Under the pieces are notes generated by a model that saw only the letters and a list, made by a program, of their open reading frames with translations, made no database searches and was not told the DNA's origin. Below are positions 17,353 to 25,773 of a DNA stretch of 64,000 nucleotides, piece after piece. Position numbers and translations under genes: made by a program. The stretch covers positions 28,646 through 92,645 of the forward strand of contig JAFEFQ010000236.1 of NCBI GenBank assembly GCA_018240505.1, given 5' to 3'. How positions within the stretch are numbered: position 1 is the stretch's first letter; each line of letters starts with the position of its first letter. The stretch comes from Pseudomonadota bacterium (GTDB lineage Bacteria > Pseudomonadota > Gammaproteobacteria > Xanthomonadales > Rhodanobacteraceae).

Positions 17353-19203
17353 TTGACCCTTCGATCGCTCATGTTCTTGCTGGCCTGCTGTGTGTCGGGT
17401 CCGTTCGCCGCGCACGCGCAGGTGCCGTCGTCCGCCTGGCCCGGCCGCGTCGAGGCGGCGCGTTCGGACTGGAGTGCGCAAACCGCGCCCGACGCGGGCT
17501 GGGTGGACGTCGCGCTGCCCGACGACTGGAGTTTGCGCTGGCCCGGTTTCGATGGCGTGGTGTGGTACCGCCTGACGTGGAACCAGTCCGCGCGTCTCGA
17601 CGACACCGCGCTGTTCATCGAATACCTGACCCTGGCCGGGGAGATCCGCGTGAACGGCACGCTGCTCGAACGCGACGCGAGCCTGGCCGAACCGCTGTCG
17701 CGCATGTGGAACGTGCCGCGCTACTTGCGCATGCCGCCGCCGCTGCTGCGTGCGGGCGAGAACACGCTGCTCGTGCGCGTTTCCGGGCTCTCGCAGTACC
17801 GGCCCGGGCTGGGGCCGGTAAGGATCGGCGACGCGGAAACGCTGCGCGAGCGCTTCGACGCCGCGCGCTGGCTGCGCCAGTATCTCGGCCTCATCGGCAT
17901 GGCCATCGGCGCCACCCTTGGCCTGTTCTTTCTCGCGCTCTGGTTGCTGCGCCGGCGCGAGACGGCATATGGCTGGTACGCCGCCAACCAGCTCGCGTGG
18001 TTCCCCATTGCGTGGAACATGGTGAGCACGAGCCCATGGCCGTTTGCCGCCACCGACGCGTTCCAGAACCTCATCGAGATCGCGGTGCCGCTGTCGTCCG
18101 GCTGCTGGGCCATGTTCGTGCTGCGCTTCTGCGAGCGGCGTTGGCCGCGGCGCGAAATCGCCGTGTGGATGGCGCTGATCGCCGCTTCGCTATGCGTCCT
18201 GCTCGCCCCGCACGAAGCAAAGAAGTCGGCGCGCGACCTGGCGAACCTGGTCTCGACGCTGGCCGTCGGCGGCGCCGATATCCTGTTCCTTTGGTTCGCC
18301 TGGCGCGGCGGACGCAACGACCAGCGCCTCCTCTCGCTGTTCGCCGCCACCGCATTCGGCGCCGGCGTCCACGACGCGCTCGGCGTCGCCGGCGTGATCG
18401 GCGACACGACCAACTACGCCACGCTGACCGAGCACGTCACGGTGATCGGCATAGCGATCGTGCTGGCGTCGAACTTCGTGCGCAACCTGCGCCGCATCGA
18501 GGGCTTCAACGTCGAGTTGCAGCACAGTGTCGACGAGGCGCGCACGGAACTCGCGGCCACGCTCTCGCGCCAGCACGAACTCGAACTCGTGCACGCGCGC
18601 CTCGGCGAGCGCGTCAGCCTCGCGCATGATTTGCACGACGGGCTCGGCGGCATGCTGATCGGCAACATCGCCGAGCTGGAACAGGCGCCCGAACAGGTGT
18701 CCTCGCGCAAGATGCTCGATTCGCTGCGCGAATTGCGCGACGACCTGCGCCTGATCATCGACACGGCGTCCGCGCAGCACTACGGCGAACACTCGCTGGC
18801 CGAACTGCTCGCACCGCTGCGCCATCGCATGGCCAGACTGTTCGAGGCCCGTGACATCGATGCGCGCTGGCGCGTCGGCGACCTGAAAATGATCTACCTG
18901 ACCACGACGCAGAGCCTCGACCTGCTGCGCATCCTGCAGGAGGCGCTGGCGAACGTGCTCAAGCACAGCGGCGCGGCGCGCGTCGACGTGGAACTACACA
19001 ACGAGGGCAGCGTGCTGCGCCTGAAAGTCGGCGACGATGGTCGCGGCATGCCGCCCGGCGGGCAGGTTGCGGGCACCGGCATGCGCAGCATGCAGGCGCG
19101 CGCGCGGCGGCTCGGCGCGACGCTGTCGATCGGTTCCGAGCCGGGCGCGACGCTGGTGCGGCTCACGATGCCGTTGCCGGCACCAGCCGCAAATCAGGCG
19201 TAG
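17353..19203 (+). CDS. Sensor histidine kinase, jelly-roll ectodomain + 7TM + HisKA_3
   Basis: The 616-residue protein begins at a TTG with GGGAG 5 nt upstream; ATG 17371 is an alternative with no ribosome site. Residues 1-22 are a signal peptide (LMFLLACCVSGPFAAHAQ). A beta-rich periplasmic domain resembling sugar-binding jelly rolls follows (GEIRVNGTLLERD). About seven membrane helices (about 180-390) come next, the 7TMR-DISM plan, then a NarL-type kinase core. H428 in AHDLHDGLGGML is the phosphoacceptor, EALANVLKHSGA is the N box, and DDGRGMPPG with GTGMRSMQARARRLGA are the G boxes. It probably phosphorylates the LuxR-type regulator encoded convergently at 19246-19923. The ligand is unknown, with a carbohydrate or cell-wall fragment plausible. 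Confidence 0.85.
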   Translation: MTLRSLMFLLACCVSGPFAAHAQVPSSAWPGRVEAARSDWSAQTAPDAGWVDVALPDDWSLRWPGFDGVVWYRLTWNQSARLDDTALFIEYLTLAGEIRVNGTLLERDASLAEPLSRMWNVPRYLRMPPPLLRAGENTLLVRVSGLSQYRPGLGPVRIGDAETLRERFDAARWLRQYLGLIGMAIGATLGLFFLALWLLRRRETAYGWYAANQLAWFPIAWNMVSTSPWPFAATDAFQNLIEIAVPLSSGCWAMFVLRFCERRWPRREIAVWMALIAASLCVLLAPHEAKKSARDLANLVSTLAVGGADILFLWFAWRGGRNDQRLLSLFAATAFGAGVHDALGVAGVIGDTTNYATLTEHVTVIGIAIVLASNFVRNLRRIEGFNVELQHSVDEARTELAATLSRQHELELVHARLGERVSLAHDLHDGLGGMLIGNIAELEQAPEQVSSRKMLDSLRELRDDLRLIIDTASAQHYGEHSLAELLAPLRHRMARLFEARDIDARWRVGDLKMIYLTTTQSLDLLRILQEALANVLKHSGAARVDVELHNEGSVLRLKVGDDGRGMPPGGQVAGTGMRSMQARARRLGATLSIGSEPGATLVRLTMPLPAPAANQA

Positions 19204-19245
19204 GAGCGGGCCGCGCACGTAACCGTCTCGCGCGCCTGCACGACC

Positions 19246-19923
19246 TTATCGCAACACGCCGCTGCCGCGTCCCGCGCGCACGGCCGCAGTGCGCGAGTGC
19301 ACGGCGAATTTGGCGTAGATGCTCTTCACGTGCGAGGCCACCGTCCAGCGCGACAGGTTCGTGCGTTCGGCAATTTCTAGGTTGCTCAGACCCTGCGCCA
19401 CGAGTTCGAGGATTTGCACCTCGCGCGCCGACAGCGCATCCTGCGCCGGGATCGATACTGCCGCGTCGTGCCGCGCCGGCACATCCGCCACGTTGGTCGC
19501 GGCGAGGATGCGCCGCGCGATGAACGGATCGATCGGCGCGCCGCCCTTGAGCGCGGTGCGCAACAACATGGCGATTTCCTCGTCGTCGCGCTCCTTGAGC
19601 AGATAGCCGGTCGCGCCGGCGCGCAGCGCGTCGAGGATCATCTCCTCGGTGCTCCACGCCGAGATGACGAGGATCGGCAGATCCGCTTCGCGCGCGCGCA
19701 GCCAGCCGATCAGTTCGACGCCGTTGCCGTCGGGCAGGCCGAGGTCGACCAGTGCCATCGTGATCGCGCTGCTCGCCGCGATCGCCTTGGCCTCGGCAAT
19801 GCTGCCGGCGCAATGCAGGGCCGCATCTTCTCCCTGCGACAAACGCAAGATTCGGCACAGCCGCGCGAGCAATGCAGGTTCGTCGTCGACGACGAGAAAC
19901 GATTCGGGCGTCTGCGCATCCAT
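19246..19923 (-). CDS. NarL/LuxR-type response regulator
   Basis: The 225-residue protein has a receiver domain (FLVVDDEPALLARL with the acidic pair, phosphoacceptor D60 in ALVDLGLPDGNG, and Lys in GYLLKERDDEE) and a C-terminal LuxR HTH (LSAREVQILELVAQGLSNLEIAERTNLSRWTVASHVKS-like, split near 160-205). It is a cytoplasmic transcription factor activated by a NarL-type kinase; the kinase gene converges on it from 42 bp away. Its own start faces the Cry-like gene at 20086, and the promoter region between them contains two matching dyads. The start at the ATG of MDAQTPESF gives the normal receiver boundary. It is likely autoregulatory and controls the divergent gene (inference). Confidence 0.9.
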   Translation of the reverse strand: MDAQTPESFLVVDDEPALLARLCRILRLSQGEDAALHCAGSIAEAKAIAASSAITMALVDLGLPDGNGVELIGWLRAREADLPILVISAWSTEEMILDALRAGATGYLLKERDDEEIAMLLRTALKGGAPIDPFIARRILAATNVADVPARHDAAVSIPAQDALSAREVQILELVAQGLSNLEIAERTNLSRWTVASHVKSIYAKFAVHSRTAAVRAGRGSGVLR

Positions 19924-19958
19924 GCCGCGCAAACTGCCATACCACGCAACGCCGGGCA

Positions 19959-19976
19959 ATCGCTCGAATGAGCGAT
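19959..19976. promoter_or_regulatory. Dyad operator 1, ATCGCTCGAATGAGCGAT
   Basis: An 18-bp dyad with 7-bp perfect arms (ATCGCTC/GAGCGAT) in the region between the response regulator and the Cry-like gene. Its centre is exactly 42 bp from that of operator 2, four helical turns. NarL/LuxR-type regulators bind short inverted repeats, so the adjacent regulator is the best candidate ligand. Confidence 0.65.
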
Positions 19977-20000
19977 CGCTCTCACCGGGTTGCCGCGAAA

Positions 20001-20018
20001 ATCGCTCGTTCGAGCGAT
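20001..20018. promoter_or_regulatory. Dyad operator 2, ATCGCTCGTTCGAGCGAT
   Basis: An 18-bp dyad with 8-bp perfect arms, nearly identical to operator 1, located 68 bp before the Cry-like gene start and 78 bp before the regulator start. Positioned where an activator of the plus-strand gene would sit. Confidence 0.65.
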
Positions 20019-20085
20019 GCGCCGACATCGATGTGTGAAGTAACGTTGCCGGGACCTTGTTCGAGGCAATGCAGGAGATCTCACG

Positions 20086-21996
20086 ATGAGCACAGGAAAA
20101 GAACGGCCGCACTTCCCGTCTCCCTCGGCATCCGCGTCGCAAGAGGGCGGCATGGGCCGTCGGGAGGCGCTGCGCCGGCTGACGCATGGCGCCGCGGCGG
20201 TCGCGGCCGGCATTCCCGCACTGGTAGCGGCGACCGAAGCCGGGCCCGACGGTACCTACGTTCCGAAACCGTCCGCGAATTGCCCTCGCCTCTCGAATCT
20301 CAATCCGCGTTCGGACCTGACCCTGCCGGCATTGGATCCGATCAACGACATCAAGACGGTGCTCAACATAGGCATCTCCTTCATTCCCATGTTCGGCTCC
20401 GGGATCAACCTGCTGATCAACCTGTTCTGGCCGACGAGCCAGCAGGATCTGTGGTCGCAGATCAAGGAGCAGGTGCTGGCCGCGATCGATCAGCAGGCGG
20501 AGAAGGACGCGGTCAACGGACTCAAGAACACCATCGATGGCTTCAAGACGGTGCTCGCGAGCTACGCCTTCCTCGTGAAAACCTACAACGACAAGCCTTC
20601 GACGTCCGGACTCGCGGATGTGATCGCCAAGGCCGGCGACGTGGAATCCGCGTTCGAACTGGGCGCGCCGGCTTTCATGAACCCGAGCAACCAAGCCTGG
20701 CAGGGCGATTTTCTACCGCTGTTCGTGCAGATGGCGAACCTGCACCTGGTCTTTCTGCGCGACATTCTCTGGCACGGCAGGAAGATCGGTTTCGACGATA
20801 CGTCGATGCAGGGATTCCAGCACGACTACGACACCTTCAACAAGCAGTACTGCGACCACGTGGATGCCGTGGCCCCCGGCGCGCTCGCCAAGTTCGGCGA
20901 GGAATACACAAAGGAAACGCAATCGCCGCTGCCGGACGATGCCTGGCATGACAAGTCGTACTATCCGGGCGTCGCCGCCGTCGCCTGGGGCGCATGGAAC
21001 GCGAAGCGCACGCAGAACGAGCGCACCAGCCAGCTCACCCACCTGGCCCTCGACTATCGCCAGCTCTGGCCGACGATGGCCGACTCGAGCGCGAATCGCC
21101 AGCCAGTTCGCCTCACGCGCGAGCTGCTGTACGGACCCTATGGCGCACCGGACTGGCAGGACATCGGCGTCGATTTCAATATGACGGACCACTACTACTA
21201 TTTCACCGTCGACCCGCCGTACCCGACGGTGCCCGCGCCTGAAGGGCTACCGGATACGCCGCTGGTCGGTCTTGCCGTATCGACCGGCGCGCTGATCAAC
21301 CGCGGCGGGCGCAACTTCAATTTCCCCAGCGCCGTGGCCACGTTCCGGCAGGGCGAGACGCAGACACCGGTGCCGTACGGTGCGCTCTATCTGACCGACC
21401 TGGCGGCTCATCCCATCGTCGGCGTCAAGGTCGACATCGGCTTCTTCGGCGCACAAACGAGTTCGCGCTGTTCTTCCGGCTATCTGGTCAGCGCGCTGTA
21501 CTTCACCCAGCGCGTGGACAACGGCGATGGCTCGTTCACGCCCAGGCCTTCCGTGATCGGGACGTCGAGCGCAGGCTGGGAAATGAAGTCGTTCAGCAGC
21601 AACGTCGTTCCGGTTCCCGAAGGGCACATGCTCTCGCGCCTGGACTATCCCTCCAGCGTGTTCGAGTTGTATCGCTGCCTGGGAAAATCACCCACAGCAC
21701 TCACCTATCACAGCCTGGGCTGCGTGGTATTCGGTTTCCGCCTGATCGATCCGGATGTCAAAATCAAACCCTCGCAACTGGTGAACCTGTACGTGACCAG
21801 CCCGACGGAGATGAGCCTCGCCGACGTGCATCAGGCCCTGGTTCGCGCGCGCACCTCGCAAGGCGCCTCCGTATCGGACGCGCAAGCCACGCAATGGCTC
21901 GATGAAATCGCGCAGACCGCCGAGCGCTTTTTCTGGGAAGAGCAGCGCCAGCTCTTCTGGAAACAGATGCAGGCAATGGCGCAGCACGCTTCGTGA
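20086..21996 (+). CDS. Cry-like (delta-endotoxin N-domain) Tat-exported protein
   Basis: The 636-residue protein starts with a twin-arginine signal (GRREALRRL at 24-32, then an Ala-rich hydrophobic stretch to about 50). Residues about 85-250 resemble domain I of Bacillus thuringiensis three-domain Cry toxins. IGISFIPMFGSGINLLINLFWP matches the alpha-2 region with its invariant WP, followed by DLWSQIKEQVLAAIDQQ. QMANLHLVFLRD at 215-226 closely matches the alpha-5 core 'QAANLHLLLLRD', the most conserved Cry block. That helical bundle inserts into membranes and forms pores. The C-terminal 380 residues are beta-rich with no motif I recognise, so receptor specificity is unknown. A good ribosome site (GCAGGAG) precedes ATG 20086. 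The serine hydrolase gene starts 24 bp downstream. Toxin activity is inferred. Confidence 0.75.
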   Translation: MSTGKERPHFPSPSASASQEGGMGRREALRRLTHGAAAVAAGIPALVAATEAGPDGTYVPKPSANCPRLSNLNPRSDLTLPALDPINDIKTVLNIGISFIPMFGSGINLLINLFWPTSQQDLWSQIKEQVLAAIDQQAEKDAVNGLKNTIDGFKTVLASYAFLVKTYNDKPSTSGLADVIAKAGDVESAFELGAPAFMNPSNQAWQGDFLPLFVQMANLHLVFLRDILWHGRKIGFDDTSMQGFQHDYDTFNKQYCDHVDAVAPGALAKFGEEYTKETQSPLPDDAWHDKSYYPGVAAVAWGAWNAKRTQNERTSQLTHLALDYRQLWPTMADSSANRQPVRLTRELLYGPYGAPDWQDIGVDFNMTDHYYYFTVDPPYPTVPAPEGLPDTPLVGLAVSTGALINRGGRNFNFPSAVATFRQGETQTPVPYGALYLTDLAAHPIVGVKVDIGFFGAQTSSRCSSGYLVSALYFTQRVDNGDGSFTPRPSVIGTSSAGWEMKSFSSNVVPVPEGHMLSRLDYPSSVFELYRCLGKSPTALTYHSLGCVVFGFRLIDPDVKIKPSQLVNLYVTSPTEMSLADVHQALVRARTSQGASVSDAQATQWLDEIAQTAERFFWEEQRQLFWKQMQAMAQHAS

Positions 21997-22020
21997 TCGA
22001 ATTTTCCCAGGAAGGCAATC

Positions 22021-23691
22021 GTGAGCCAAAAAAATCTTTTCTCCGCGCTGATCGCAATTCCAGTCGCTCTGCTCAGCTGCGCCTGCGCGCACGCCGATCT
22101 GCCGACGACGGCGCGATCGCCTCACCCTGAGCAGACGGCCGGCGCTTGCGCCGATGCCTCGCCCTTCGTGCCCAACGAGTTCTCCGGCATCGACATACCC
22201 GCCGCGCAGATCGACGCGGCCGTCGCCCAGGTCGACGCGCTCGCACAGAAGCTGATGACGGCCAGCGGCGTCCCCGGCATGGCCGTCGCTGTCGTGCGCG
22301 ACGGCAAGACCGTGTTCGCGAAGGGCTACGGCGTGCGCAGCCTCGACACGGGCGCGCCGGTCGATGCGGACACGGTGTTCCAGCTCGCCTCGATGTCGAA
22401 GTCGATCGGCGCGACCGTGATCGCACACCAGGTCGGCGCCGGCGTGGTCGGCTGGGACACGCGCGTGCAGAAGCTGATGCCCGCATTCAAGCTGTCCGAA
22501 TGGTATGCGACGAACAACGCCACGATCGGCGACCTGTACGCGCACCGCTCCGGCCTGCCCGAGCACATCGCCGACTTCCTCGAGGATCTCGGCTTCGATC
22601 GCGCACAGATGCTCGACAAGCTGCGCTACGCGCCGCTCGCGCCGTTCCGCGCGCACTACGCCTACACGAATTTCGGCATGACCGCCGCCGCCGTGGCGGT
22701 GGCGACTGCGAGCGGCACAGACTGGGAAACCTTGTCGCAGCAGGCGTTGTACGTGCCGCTCGGCATGAGTTCGACCAGTTCGCGCTACGCCGATTTCGCC
22801 GCGCGCGCGAACCGCGCGGTCGGCCACGTCAAGCACGGCGACCGTTTCGTCGTCACGCCCTCGCAGCGCGATCCCGATGCGCAGTCGCCCGCGGGCGGGG
22901 TCAGTTCCAGCGTCAACGACGTCGCACGCTGGATGAACATGATGCTCGCCAACGGCTGCGTCAACGGTGCGCAATGGACTCCCGGCGCGGCGCTGCTGCC
23001 GGCGACCTCGCCGCAGATCGTTTCCGCCGCACCGTCGAATCCGCGTTCGCGCGCCGGGTTCTACGGCTACGGTTTCAACGTCGGCGAGTCGGGCTCGGGC
23101 CGCGTCGTGCTCACCCACTCGGGTGCGTTTGCGCTCGGCGCGGCGACTGCGTACACGCTGATTCCGTCGGCCAACGTCGGCATCGTCACGCTGACCAACG
23201 CGCTGCCGACCGGGTTGCCGGAAACCCTGAACGCCGACTTCGCCGACCTCATCCAGTTCGGCCGCATCACCCAGCCGTGGGACGAGTTGTACGCGGGCGC
23301 GTTCAAGGGAATCCTTGCGCCGACCGGCGATCATGCCTGCACGCCGAAGGCGGATGGCACGTTCGACTGCCCCGCGCCGCCGGCCGATGCCGCTCCTGCG
23401 CAGCCGCTCGCACGCTATGCCGGGACTTACGCAAACAATTTCTACGGACCCGTCCAGATCCTGGCCGCGAACGGCGCGCTGCAACTGCGCATCGGCCCGA
23501 ACGACATGGCATTCGACCTGACCCACTGGTCCGGCGACGTGTTCCTGATGACGCCGCCCGGCGAGAGTGCGATGCCCGGTTCGCGTTCGATGGTGACGTT
23601 CGCCGATGCCACACTGACGATCGAATACATGAACCAGGACGACCAGAAAGGACTCGGCGTGTTCCGCAGCACGCGTGCGCCGCGCCCCTAG
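22021..23691 (+). CDS. Secreted beta-lactamase-type serine hydrolase
   Basis: The 556-residue protein begins at a GTG with AGGAAGG 6 nt before it. It carries a signal sequence (LFSALIAIPVALLSCACAHA); cleavage after AHA or lipidation at LLSC are both possible. The class C beta-lactamase/penicillin-binding fold is clear: S124-M-S-K127 as the SxxK nucleophile motif, YTNFG as the YxN motif, and HSGAFALG as the KTG-equivalent HSG. A C-terminal lipocalin-like DUF3471 domain (YAGTYANNFYGPVQI) follows. It acts in the periplasm or outside on an ester, amide or peptidoglycan-type substrate. The 24-bp spacing makes it a likely operon partner of the Cry-like gene. True beta-lactamase activity is unlikely. 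Confidence 0.88.
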   Translation: MSQKNLFSALIAIPVALLSCACAHADLPTTARSPHPEQTAGACADASPFVPNEFSGIDIPAAQIDAAVAQVDALAQKLMTASGVPGMAVAVVRDGKTVFAKGYGVRSLDTGAPVDADTVFQLASMSKSIGATVIAHQVGAGVVGWDTRVQKLMPAFKLSEWYATNNATIGDLYAHRSGLPEHIADFLEDLGFDRAQMLDKLRYAPLAPFRAHYAYTNFGMTAAAVAVATASGTDWETLSQQALYVPLGMSSTSSRYADFAARANRAVGHVKHGDRFVVTPSQRDPDAQSPAGGVSSSVNDVARWMNMMLANGCVNGAQWTPGAALLPATSPQIVSAAPSNPRSRAGFYGYGFNVGESGSGRVVLTHSGAFALGAATAYTLIPSANVGIVTLTNALPTGLPETLNADFADLIQFGRITQPWDELYAGAFKGILAPTGDHACTPKADGTFDCPAPPADAAPAQPLARYAGTYANNFYGPVQILAANGALQLRIGPNDMAFDLTHWSGDVFLMTPPGESAMPGSRSMVTFADATLTIEYMNQDDQKGLGVFRSTRAPRP

Positions 23692-23863
23692 GCAAGCGGC
23701 GATCGGATGCGCGGCCTCGCGACCCGCGCGCAGGCCGCTGCCGCTGCACAAAAAATCCCGCGCCCGTTTACGTTCGCTTACCGCCTCGCGGTAAACGGTA
23801 CGCGGGCGCTGGCGTTGTATCCGCTGTGGCATGCGCCACCCCAACCCACAACGGAGTACAACG

Positions 23864-24337
23864 ATGACACGCATCACCTCGTACGCGCTCGCCGCCGCGC
23901 TGGTCGCGGCGCCGTTCGCCGCATTCGCGCAGGCGGCCGATACGCCCGCGCCGGCCGCCGCCGCGCCCGCGCATCCCTCGCCGTTCGCGCACATGCTGAA
24001 GAAGATGGACAGCGACGGCGACGGCAGGATCTCTTCGGCGGAATTTCAGGCCGCAGCGGCCGCGCGCTTCGCCATGATCGACACGCAGGGCAGTGGCAAG
24101 ATCACGGCCGCGCAGATCGCGGCGGCCGGCCGCGGCCGCGACGAGAAATTCGCCGAACGCGAAGTGAAGAAGATCGGCAGCGACGGCACGATCACAAAAG
24201 ATCAATACCTTGCCGCGGCGCAGGCGCGCTTCGCCAGGCTCGACAAGAACGGCGACGGCTACATCACGGCAGACGAAGTGCCTGCCGGCCAGTGGGGCCA
24301 TGGTCACGGCGGCAAGAACACCGCGCAACCGCAATAA
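23864..24337 (+). CDS. Secreted EF-hand calcium-binding protein
   Basis: The 157-residue protein has a signal peptide (to about residue 25, ending FAAFAQAA) and three or four EF-hand-like loops: DSDGDGRISSAE (about 48-59), DTQGSGKITAAQ (about 72-83), a degenerate GSDGTITKDQ, and DKNGDGYITADE (about 130-141). Canonical Asp/Asn/Gly/Ile/Glu positions are kept in the first and last loops, so Ca2+ binding is likely. It would be periplasmic. GGAG lies 9 nt before the ATG. It is monocistronic, followed by a strong terminator. Such EF-hand proteins are common in Lysobacterales, usually without known role. Confidence 0.87.
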   Translation: MTRITSYALAAALVAAPFAAFAQAADTPAPAAAAPAHPSPFAHMLKKMDSDGDGRISSAEFQAAAAARFAMIDTQGSGKITAAQIAAAGRGRDEKFAEREVKKIGSDGTITKDQYLAAAQARFARLDKNGDGYITADEVPAGQWGHGHGGKNTAQPQ

Positions 24338-24366
24338 CACGGCGTCAGCCTCGCAACATTTGCCCC

Positions 24367-24393
24367 GGGCCGCGCAAGCGGCCCTTTTTTTTT
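24367..24393 (+). terminator. Rho-independent terminator after the EF-hand gene
   Basis: GGGCCGC-GCAA-GCGGCCC is a perfect 7-bp stem with a GCAA tetraloop followed by nine T residues, 29 bp after the stop codon. Confidence 0.95.
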
Positions 24394-24406
24394 GCGCTGC
24401 CAAACG

Positions 24407-24441
24407 GCGGTTTTGTCGCAAGCGATCGCGGTTTCGTCGCA
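24407..24441 (+). promoter_or_regulatory. Tandem direct repeat, 21-bp period, upstream of LytS/LytTR operon
   Basis: GCGGTTTTGTCGCA (24407-24420) and GCGGTTTCGTCGCA (24428-24441) match at 13 of 14 positions with starts 21 bp apart. LytTR-domain regulators bind pairs of direct repeats about two helical turns apart, so this is a candidate autoregulatory site for the operon starting at 24472. Confidence 0.55.
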
Positions 24442-24471
24442 GACCGCAATACATCCACGGCTCTCGTGGCT

Positions 24472-25773
24472 ATGCTGCGCGGCAATCGATTCCGATGGAA
24501 CTTCGCGGTCATGGCAGGTCTTCTCTTCGTCGCTCGCACGGCGCTGGTCTGGTTCATCGCGGCGCTGGCCGCGACGGCGCTCTGGCACATCGTCGGTTTT
24601 CCGCACATCCGCCCTCTGGACTGGCTGTTCGCGGTTGCGGTCATCGGCTTCGTGTCGGCGAAGATCATCCACGCGATCGCGCACCTGCGCCGCGTGCAAT
24701 TGATCAAGGGGCGCATCGATGCGGACGCGCTGAGCCCGCGCCAGCGCCGCCAGATCGAGATTCCGCTCGACGCCACCGAAGCGTTCACGATCGTCGATGC
24801 AGCGATCCGCGAGCTGGCGGACGTCCGCGTCGACGAAAGCACGCGCGACAGCCTCAACCTGCGCGCGCATATCGAAAAGCCGGTCGCGCCCAAGGCCTAC
24901 GTCTTCGCCGGCCTCGACTTCGGCTTCCTGGTCGTGCGCCGCCACCAGATTCTCGCGACGTTGACGCCGGCGAACGGGACCAGCAGCGCGCTGTTGATCT
25001 GCGAAGCGGCCGGCGGCATCTTCAGCGACTGGCTGCAATTCGACGACGGTTCCAATCTCGAAAACGCGGAGGCGTTGACGCGCGCGATCACGCGCCGCAT
25101 CGCCGAGCGCCGGCGCGGCGAGCAGGCCAGCGCGCAGCAGACCAGCACGGAGAAGGAACTCGCCGTGGCCAAGCTCAATCTGCTGCATGCGCAGATCGAG
25201 CCGCACTTCCTCTACAACACCCTGGCCAGCGCGCAAATCCTCACGCGCACCGATCCCTCACGTGCCGACGAAATGCTCGGCAACCTCATCGCCTACCTGC
25301 GCTCTTCCATGCCGCGCGCCGAGAACGCGCCGTCCACGCTCGGCGAGGAACTCGAACGCTCGCGCGCCTACCTGGAAATCCTGCGCATCCGCATGGGCGA
25401 TCGGCTCAAGCTGCAAATCGAAGTCGCGGAAAATCTCAAGCCGGCGGCATTCCCGACGATGATGCTGCAGACCCTGGTCGAGAACGCGATCAAGCACGGC
25501 CTCGAGCCGAAGTACGGCGGCGGCACGATCTGGATCCTCGCGCGCGAGAACGCCGGCAATCTCGTCGTCACCGTCGCCGACGACGGCCAGGGCTTCAACG
25601 CGCAATCGAGCGGCACCGGCATCGGCTTGAAGAATGTGCGGGAACGCCTGAAGCTCGCCTACGGCACCGCGGCATCGTTCGTGATCGCGGCGAACTTCCC
25701 CAACGGCGTCGCCGCGACGATCACGGTGCCGGCTTCGACGAGCACCGCGGCAACGGGAGCAACCCATGCCTAA
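24472..25773 (+). CDS. LytS/His_kinase-type sensor kinase
   Basis: The 433-residue protein has two membrane helices (about 14-43 and 48-68), a roughly 120-residue cytoplasmic linker domain with no recognised motif, then the His_kinase (PF06580-type) core. H245 in QIEPHFLYNTLASAQ is the phosphoacceptor. MLQTLVENAIKHGLEPK is the N box, and VADDGQGFN with GTGIGLKNVRERL are the ATP-binding G boxes. It is expected to signal to the LytTR regulator downstream, whose start codon overlaps its last 8 nt. ATG 24472 is chosen because upstream frame crosses the EF-hand gene and terminator. Input signal unknown. Confidence 0.88.
   Translation: MLRGNRFRWNFAVMAGLLFVARTALVWFIAALAATALWHIVGFPHIRPLDWLFAVAVIGFVSAKIIHAIAHLRRVQLIKGRIDADALSPRQRRQIEIPLDATEAFTIVDAAIRELADVRVDESTRDSLNLRAHIEKPVAPKAYVFAGLDFGFLVVRRHQILATLTPANGTSSALLICEAAGGIFSDWLQFDDGSNLENAEALTRAITRRIAERRRGEQASAQQTSTEKELAVAKLNLLHAQIEPHFLYNTLASAQILTRTDPSRADEMLGNLIAYLRSSMPRAENAPSTLGEELERSRAYLEILRIRMGDRLKLQIEVAENLKPAAFPTMMLQTLVENAIKHGLEPKYGGGTIWILARENAGNLVVTVADDGQGFNAQSSGTGIGLKNVRERLKLAYGTAASFVIAANFPNGVAATITVPASTSTAATGATHA

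Noticed and set aside
22021..23691. Antibiotic-resistance beta-lactamase
   Set aside because: Has the serine-hydrolase motifs but is much longer than class C enzymes, with HSG rather than KTG and a C-terminal DUF3471-like domain; a general hydrolase is more likely.
21688..23994. Open frame of 768 codons on the minus strand opposite the serine hydrolase
   Set aside because: Low-complexity Arg/Val/Gly product, antisense of a gene with intact SxxK, YxN and HSG motifs.
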